Shown here piece after piece: positions 59,347 through 64,000 of a stretch of DNA of 64,000 nucleotides (positions are counted from its first letter, which is position 1; every line of letters begins with the position of its first letter). Position numbers and translations under genes: made by a program. The notes under the pieces are model-generated. The model did no database searches and was not told the origin of the DNA. It worked only from the letters and a program-made list of their open reading frames with translations. The stretch covers positions 3,906,001 to 3,970,000 of the forward strand of contig NC_010397.1 in NCBI RefSeq assembly GCF_000069185.1, given 5' to 3'. This DNA comes from Mycobacteroides abscessus ATCC 19977. Lineage in GTDB: Bacteria; Actinomycetota; Actinomycetes; Mycobacteriales; Mycobacteriaceae.

Positions 59347-59384
59347 CCGATCGCGCGCTGACGAACTCGCCCTCGGTGGGAATA

Positions 59385-59414
59385 GGTCAGGCCCCCTCGA
59401 GAGGGGGCCTGACC
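59385..59414. terminator. Bidirectional terminator after the oxygenase operon
   Basis: Perfect 14-bp arms (GGTCAGGCCCCCTC, GA centre, complement) lie between the hydrolase stop and the tRNA-Tyr 3' end, five bases from the latter. It can end both convergent transcripts. Confidence 0.8.
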
Positions 59415-59418
59415 GCTG

Positions 59419-59501
59419 TGGCGGGTGCAGGATTCGAACCTGCGTAGGCGTAAGCCGACGGATTTACAGTCCGCTCCCATTGGCCGCTCGGGCAACCCGC
59501 C
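59419..59501 (-). tRNA. tRNA-Tyr (anticodon GTA)
   Basis: 83 bases with a long variable arm (class II). Acceptor GGCGGGT/ACCCGCC, anticodon GTA in loop CTGTAAA, T loop TTCGAAT, discriminator A, no encoded CCA. Confidence 0.97.
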
Positions 59502-59592
59502 TTATCAGACGATGCAGGATACAACGATAGGGTCGGGCCAACGCAAACCGACTGGATACGGAACATACGAAGACCAGAAAGAGGGAGCAGTC

Positions 59593-60084
59593 ATGGCTGA
59601 TTCATCATTCGACATCGTGAGCAAGATCGACCGCCAGGAGGTCGACAACGCGCTGAACCAGGCCGCCAAGGAGCTGGCCACTCGCTTCGACTTCCGTGGC
59701 ACCGACACCACGATCGCCTGGAAGGGCGATGAGGCCATCGAGCTCGTCAGCTCCACCGAGGAGCGCCTGAAGGCGGCCGTCGACGTCTTCAAGGAGAAGC
59801 TGGTGCGCCGCGACATCAGCATGAAAGCTTTCGACGCGGGAGACCCGCAACCCAGCGGCAAGACCTACCGGCTCACCGGCACCCTCAAGCAGGGCATCGA
59901 CACCGAGAACGCCAAGAAGATCAACAAGATCATTCGCGACGAGGGCCCCAAGGGCGTCAAGTCGCAGGTGCAGGGCGACGAGATCCGGGTGTCCAGCAAG
60001 AAGCGCGACGATCTGCAGGCCATTATCGCGTTGCTGAAGGGCTCCGACCTGGATATTGCGTTGCAGTTCGTCAACTACCGGTAG
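59593..60084 (+). CDS. yajQ: YajQ-family nucleotide-binding protein
   Basis: 163 residues from [48 protein letters not shown], preceded by GAGGGAG. The two ferredoxin-like domains of YajQ are present, and the C-terminus [22 protein letters not shown] is the family end. Relatives bind nucleotides, cyclic di-GMP in some bacteria. The open frame from 59425 is antisense to tRNA-Tyr and not part of the gene. The orthologue by context is Rv0566c, near gpdA1. Confidence 0.97.
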
Positions 60085-60096
60085 GACGATGGTCCG

Positions 60097-60738
60097 ATGC
60101 TTCCTGCCGTCTCACCAACGCATCTGATCGGATTCGCTGTCGCGGCGTACGCGCTCATCGTGATCCCCGGCCCCAGCGTCCTGTTCGCGGTGGGACGCTC
60201 GCTGAGCCTCGGCCGCAGGTCGGGACTGGTCACGGTGCTCGGCAACACGACCGGCACCGTGGTGCCCCTGGTACTGACGACGGCGGGCCTTGGTGCGGTG
60301 CTGGCCGCATCCACCTGGGCGCTGACGGTGGTCAAGCTCGTCGGCGCAGCGTATCTGATCTACCTTGGGGCACAGGCGATTCGGAATCGCAAGTCGCTTG
60401 TCACCGCGCTGGATGCCGCTGCGCCGGCAGTGGGTTCGCAGCGCGTCTTCCGGCAGGGGTTCGTCGTCGGCATGACGAATCCGAAGACGGCGCTGTTCTT
60501 CGCCGCGGTACTGCCGCAGTTCGCCGACCCCGCAGTGGGATCGGTGCCCATGCAGATGGCGGTCTTCGGTGCGATTTTCGTGCTGATAGCCCTGGTATCC
60601 GACAGTGTGTGGGCGGTGCTGGCCAGCACCGCGCGCAATTGGTTTGCCCGCTCCCCCAAACGTCTTGAAGCCGTCGGGGCCACGGGTGGGTGGATGATCG
60701 TCGGGTTGGGCGCCGGTGTCGCGGTCAGCTCCCCTTAG
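60097..60738 (+). CDS. LysE/RhtB-family amino-acid exporter
   Basis: 213 residues with six hydrophobic segments. HLIGFAVAAYALIVIPGPSVLFAVGRSLSLGRRSGL is the LysE signature (IPGPxxL...R), and FRQGFVVGMTNPKTALFFAAVLPQF is the second conserved block (NPK). Inner-membrane efflux of amino acids or homoserine-lactone-like compounds; the substrate is not readable. It starts 12 bases after the yajQ stop, probably co-transcribed. Confidence 0.93.
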   Translation: MLPAVSPTHLIGFAVAAYALIVIPGPSVLFAVGRSLSLGRRSGLVTVLGNTTGTVVPLVLTTAGLGAVLAASTWALTVVKLVGAAYLIYLGAQAIRNRKSLVTALDAAAPAVGSQRVFRQGFVVGMTNPKTALFFAAVLPQFADPAVGSVPMQMAVFGAIFVLIALVSDSVWAVLASTARNWFARSPKRLEAVGATGGWMIVGLGAGVAVSSP

Positions 60739-60790
60739 CTCCGAGATGACATTGGCGCACGCCCCTACTCGCGAAATCCGTTCGTAGATG

Positions 60791-61813
60791 TCATCTCGTC
60801 GGGAAGGCGGCCAGCAACTCGGGCAGTAGCGCACGGTCCGGCCGGTACGGGGTGTTGAAGCCCAACCGGTGCACCAGATCGCCGTAGCGTTCCTGTAGTT
60901 CCCGCGCCCCCTGGCCAGGGTCGGTGACGGTAACGGCCGCCGTGTCGACGAAGTCGTCGTCGACCAGGGCGGCCATGGCCTCCCACTCACCTTGTTTGGA
61001 ACGCTCTTTCAGTTCCGGGCCCATCTCTGCTCTGCCGTGCAGTTCCAGGATCGGCCAGTACGCCGGCGTGGACCCGTAGAACGCGAGCTGCTTGCGCACC
61101 GCGGCACGCGCACTCGCCAGCTCGGCGTCATCGCGTCCGATGATGATCATCGGAGAATGGTGGATCTGGATGTCGGCGAGCGCTTTTCCTGATTTCAGGG
61201 CTCCCCGGCCCAGCGCTGGCCGGGTCACCTGCGCGAGGTAGTCGGGCGTGCAGAACGGGTGCGACATGAACCCATCGGCCACCTCCCCGGCCACCTCGGT
61301 CATTCCCGTGCCGACACCGGCCAGCCAGATCGGCGGCGGGCCAAAGGCACTCACCTCTGCCGGGTCCGGCATGAACATCGGTGTCATGAGGGTGTTCTGG
61401 TAGAAGTCGCCGCGGTAGTCCAATGCTCCGCGCTCCTGCCACGACTGCCAAATGGCGCGCACCGCGAGCACCATGTCTCGCATCCGTGCGGCGGGACTGC
61501 TCCACGGCATGTCGAACCGGCGGGTGATGTGGGGTTTGATCTGCGTGCCCAGCCCCAAGATGAACCGGCCGCCCGAGTAGGCCTGCAGGTCCCAACCAAT
61601 AGTGGCCAGCAGCATCGGGTTTCGTGCGAACGCCACGGCGATCGAGGTGCCGAGCATGACGTTCTTGGTGTGCTCGGCGGCCAGCAGTAACGGCAGGAAA
61701 GGATCGTGCGCACCCTCGAAGGTCCAGATTCCGGCATATCCGGATTCCTCGGCCTCGGCGGCCTCGGCGGCCATGGTGTTCAACCCGGTAGTGAGCGTCA
61801 CATCGATCAACAC
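60791..61813 (-). CDS. LLM-class F420-dependent oxidoreductase (TIGR03617-like)
   Basis: 340 residues if started at the GTG giving MLIDVTLTTGLNTMAAEAAEAEESGYAGIWTFEGAHDPFLPLLLAAEHTK. ATGs at 61849 and 61858 are alternatives. The luciferase-like TIM barrel is clear: VMLGTSIAVAFARNPMLLATIGWDLQAYSGGRFILGLGTQIKPHITRRF, IWLAGVGTGMTEVAGEVADGF. Most mycobacterial members use F420 rather than FMN. Substrate unknown. It is divergent from gpsA with a short gap of about 20-57 bases. Confidence 0.88.
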   Translation of the reverse strand: MLIDVTLTTGLNTMAAEAAEAEESGYAGIWTFEGAHDPFLPLLLAAEHTKNVMLGTSIAVAFARNPMLLATIGWDLQAYSGGRFILGLGTQIKPHITRRFDMPWSSPAARMRDMVLAVRAIWQSWQERGALDYRGDFYQNTLMTPMFMPDPAEVSAFGPPPIWLAGVGTGMTEVAGEVADGFMSHPFCTPDYLAQVTRPALGRGALKSGKALADIQIHHSPMIIIGRDDAELASARAAVRKQLAFYGSTPAYWPILELHGRAEMGPELKERSKQGEWEAMAALVDDDFVDTAAVTVTDPGQGARELQERYGDLVHRLGFNTPYRPDRALLPELLAAFPTR

Positions 61814-61870
61814 CCCCTCATATTGCCGAAGTGCATATTCGCGGCGCATCGGGCCCATACCCTGGCGAGC

Positions 61871-62893
61871 ATGGCAGCACTTCGTGAACCGCAAGTCGTC
61901 GTCCTCGGTGGCGGATCCTGGGGCACCACGGTGGCCTCGATTGTGGCGCGGCGCAGCCCCACCCTGCAGTGGGCGCGCTCCCCCGAGACTGTCGCGGATA
62001 TCAATGAGCGGCACCGTAATTCGCGGTACCTGAGCGATGAGGTGGAGCTAACCGAGAGCCTGCGCGCCACCTCTGATCTGCACGAGGCCGTCGAGCAGGC
62101 CGATGTGGTGATCATGGGGGTGCCCTCGCACAGCTTTCGCGAGGTGCTCACCGAGATCGGTCAGTCCCTGCGCCCGTGGGTCCCCATCGTCTCCTTGGTG
62201 AAGGGCCTTGAGCAGGGGTCACGAATGCGGATGTCACAGATCATCGAGGAAGTCCTGCCCGGGCACCCCGCGGGCATACTGGCCGGCCCCAACATCGCCA
62301 AGGAGGTGGCGCGCGGATACGCGGCCGCCGGTGTAGTCGCGATGCCCGATCAGCACCAGGCGGCCCGCCTCGGCGAGCTCTTCCGCACCTCTCGTTTCCG
62401 CGTGTACAGCACCAACGATGTGGTGGGCGTCGAGATGGCGGGTGCGCTCAAGAACGTCTTCGCCATCGCCAGCGGCATGGGCTACGCGATCGGTATCGGC
62501 GAGAACACCCGCGCCATGGTGATCGCGCGGGCGCTGCGGGAGATGACCAAACTCGGTGTGGCCATGGGCGGCAATCCCGAGACCTTTCCCGGCCTGGCGG
62601 GCCTGGGCGACCTCATTGTCACCTGCACGAGTTCCAGCAGCCGCAACCGGCACGTGGGCGAAGAGATCGGCAAGGGCAAGACCATCGACGAGATCATCAC
62701 ATCGATGAACCAGGTGGCCGAGGGCGTGAAGGCCTCGTCGGTGGTGATGACCCTTGCCGACGAATACGGCATCCAGATGCCGATCGCCCGCGAGGTCGAC
62801 GGGGTGATCAATCAGGGCTCCACGGTGGAGCAGGCCTACCGGGGGCTCATGGCCGAGACACCCGGGCACGAAGTGCACGGCACCGGATTCTGA
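61871..62893 (+). CDS. gpsA: NAD(P)-dependent glycerol-3-phosphate dehydrogenase
   Basis: 340 residues from MAALREPQVVVLGGGSWGTTVASIVARRS, the NAD-binding GGGSWGTT loop. The catalytic Lys is in MAGALKNVFAIASGMGYAIG, and AGPNIAKEVARGY and GLAGLGDLIVTCTSSSSRNRHVGEEIGKG are GpsA signatures. It makes glycerol-3-phosphate from dihydroxyacetone phosphate for phospholipid synthesis, the reverse direction of the GlpD reaction encoded at 27363. The stop is adjacent to that of the convergent lipoprotein gene. Confidence 0.97.
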   Translation: MAALREPQVVVLGGGSWGTTVASIVARRSPTLQWARSPETVADINERHRNSRYLSDEVELTESLRATSDLHEAVEQADVVIMGVPSHSFREVLTEIGQSLRPWVPIVSLVKGLEQGSRMRMSQIIEEVLPGHPAGILAGPNIAKEVARGYAAAGVVAMPDQHQAARLGELFRTSRFRVYSTNDVVGVEMAGALKNVFAIASGMGYAIGIGENTRAMVIARALREMTKLGVAMGGNPETFPGLAGLGDLIVTCTSSSSRNRHVGEEIGKGKTIDEIITSMNQVAEGVKASSVVMTLADEYGIQMPIAREVDGVINQGSTVEQAYRGLMAETPGHEVHGTGF

Positions 62894-63700
62894 TCAGGCC
62901 GGCAGGTACTCGGGTTTCACCACATCACGCAGCTCGGATAGCGCTATCCGGCTCTGCATAGGCCCCTCGGCGTATGCGGCCACCCGATAGGGCTCGAAGG
63001 AGAACAGCAGCGCGTCGCCGTCCAGCGAGAAATCTTTGAAATTGCCCGGCTCCGGCACCGTTCCGGTATCGACGAATTCCGCGCCCACACCACCGAGCTG
63101 CGCCCGCAGGTCGGTGCGCACCAGCGCGGAGATCTTGGGCAGCGCGGTCGCAGGATCGATCAACAGCGTGTCCAGGGTGATGGCCTGCCTGGAGGTCCGA
63201 TCAAAGGCAAGGGTACGAAACGCGAATCCGGGGTGATAGCCCCCGAGGGACTCGCTGATCGAAAACCGCACGCTGTCGGAGGGGTGCGCACCCTTGCCCT
63301 GATATGTCTCAAAGCTGACCTGAAGCGCCCAGGGCTTACCCTCGGGTGGCGCGCCGGCACGCTCGACGGACTTGCGGAAGTTGGCGCGAATATCGGCCAC
63401 CGTGCCGTCGACCGCCTGCTGTAACTCGGGGAATGACGAATCCCACTGCACCGGGACCACCAGGTGTTGCGTCGCCTGCGGCGTGGCCTCGTCGATGACG
63501 CATCCCTGCCCGGCGTCCCAGCGGCCGCCATGTTTGGGGCATGCCGCCTGAACGCCGGGATCGGCAGTCACCGCAGGCGCCGACGTCGTCGTCGCGTCGG
63601 CCGATTCCGGGGCCGCGGTCTCCGAAGGGACTTCACCCCGACCACAACCGGCAAGGACGACACCGCACACGGCGGCGATCAGCAGGTACCCGACACGCAT
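62894..63700 (-). CDS. Lipoprotein with DUF3298/RsiV-like domain
   Basis: 268 residues from MRVGYLLIAAVCGVVLAGCGRGEVPSE: signal peptide with lipobox VLAGC. A Ser/Thr/Ala-rich linker (ETAAPESADATTTSAPAV) is followed by a folded domain, where FETYQGKGAHPSDSVRFSISESLGGYHPGFAFRTLAFDRTSRQAITLDTLL resembles the DUF3298 fold found in RsiV-type anti-sigma factors. No transmembrane anchor other than the lipid. Function unknown; it is probably anchored outside the cytoplasmic membrane. Confidence 0.88.
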   Translation of the reverse strand: MRVGYLLIAAVCGVVLAGCGRGEVPSETAAPESADATTTSAPAVTADPGVQAACPKHGGRWDAGQGCVIDEATPQATQHLVVPVQWDSSFPELQQAVDGTVADIRANFRKSVERAGAPPEGKPWALQVSFETYQGKGAHPSDSVRFSISESLGGYHPGFAFRTLAFDRTSRQAITLDTLLIDPATALPKISALVRTDLRAQLGGVGAEFVDTGTVPEPGNFKDFSLDGDALLFSFEPYRVAAYAEGPMQSRIALSELRDVVKPEYLPA

Positions 63701-63721
63701 GGAAACCAATCTAACCGGCCG

Positions 63722-64000
63722 CTAGGTGGTGTAGCTGCCACCTGGCCCAACCACGAATCCGTTCTGCCAGCGGTTGTTGACACAGGTCAGCGTGCCGCCG
63801 CTGTCCAGGCCACAACTCACTTCGCGGTAGCTCAGGCGGGACCCCGGCGGCAGCGGCTTGAACGGCTCGCCGCCCATGCCGTAGATCGGCCGATCGGTGG
63901 TGGCGAAACCTGGAGCGTTGCTACCGCTGACGAGGTTCGCGCCGTCGGGGGCGCCGGGCAGCGGGCCGCTGCAGCCATAGCTGGCATCGGCGCGCTTGAT
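63722..64000 (-). CDS. Conserved secreted mycobacterial protein, C-terminal part (cut by window edge)
   Basis: The last 92 codons are visible, ending GGSYTT-stop: KRADASYGCSGPLPGAPDG ... DRPIYGMGGEPFKPLPPGSRLSYREVSCGLDSGGTLTCVNNRWQNGFVVGP. Three cysteines and many Gly/Pro fit an exported disulfide-bonded protein of a type common in mycobacteria. The N-terminus lies beyond the window, so a signal peptide cannot be checked. Function unknown. Confidence 0.75.
   Translation of the reverse strand: MKRADASYGCSGPLPGAPDGANLVSGSNAPGFATTDRPIYGMGGEPFKPLPPGSRLSYREVSCGLDSGGTLTCVNNRWQNGFVVGPGGSYTT

Noticed and set aside
59425..59592. Upstream extension of yajQ
   Set aside because: This part lies over tRNA-Tyr on the other strand; the family begins at MADSSFDIV with a good ribosome site.

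Overview
The window is chromosomal DNA from a high-GC rapidly growing mycobacterium. The best fit is the Mycobacteroides abscessus/chelonae group. The reasons are mycobacterial rpoB/rpoC, the hadABC mycolate dehydratases, an mmaA-type mycolate methyltransferase, MceG, a DosR-DosS pair, and gene order that follows the M. tuberculosis Rv0634-Rv0668 block, here written in reverse. The species assignment is inference; no search was run.

Layout. 0-5.7 kb: a truncated AidB-like acyl-CoA dehydrogenase, an EthD-like protein, an ArsR/SRPBCC pair with a visible operator, small conserved proteins and an amino-acid permease. 5.7-22.8 kb: the transcription/translation core read leftward (rpoC, rpoB, then mceG, and rplL/rplJ), with a molybdopterin oxidoreductase, an MFS transporter, a DUF4126 protein and a TetR/carotenoid-oxygenase pair between them. 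23-27.4 kb: two lipase-like paralogues flanking an ADCK/UbiB kinase, then mmaA. 27.4-40.1 kb: a block placed between mmaA and rplA that is absent from that position in M. tuberculosis. It holds glpD-tetR facing agpS-like-dagK, a SAM methyltransferase, a YCII-ECF42 sigma module, a secreted lipase with a very long disordered tail, and dosR-dosS. 40.2-45 kb: rplA, rplK, nusG, secE, tRNA-Trp, hadC-hadB-hadA, rpmG, tRNA-Met, tRNA-Thr. 45-50 kb: Dps, a PfpI/DJ-1 protein, and a divergent DosR-type cluster (two-domain kinase facing an Acg-like nitroreductase and a universal stress protein) with three DosR-box-like sites. 50-59.4 kb: an unusual oxygenase locus. 59.4-64 kb: tRNA-Tyr, yajQ, a LysE exporter, an F420-type LLM oxidoreductase, gpsA, a lipoprotein and the end of a secreted protein.

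The most notable region is 50.3-59.35 kb. A heme protein with the plant alpha-dioxygenase/cyclooxygenase-like signature (distal His147, catalytic Tyr369, proximal His372) is translationally coupled to a cytoplasmic subtilisin-like protease and followed by a serine hydrolase. Divergently, a catalase-related hemoprotein is coupled to a 901-residue ATPase/LuxR regulator, with two small proteins beyond it. This looks like a regulated fatty-acid oxygenation (oxylipin-type) system that I cannot match to any characterised mycobacterial pathway.

Regulation is unusually readable here. A perfect palindrome lies inside the ArsR promoter. A 10-bp-arm palindrome lies between the TetR and carotenoid-oxygenase genes. 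DosR boxes lie before dosR and in the kinase/nitroreductase gap. An ECF-type promoter precedes the YCII-sigma operon, and strong bidirectional terminators follow rpoC, rplL and the hydrolase operon.
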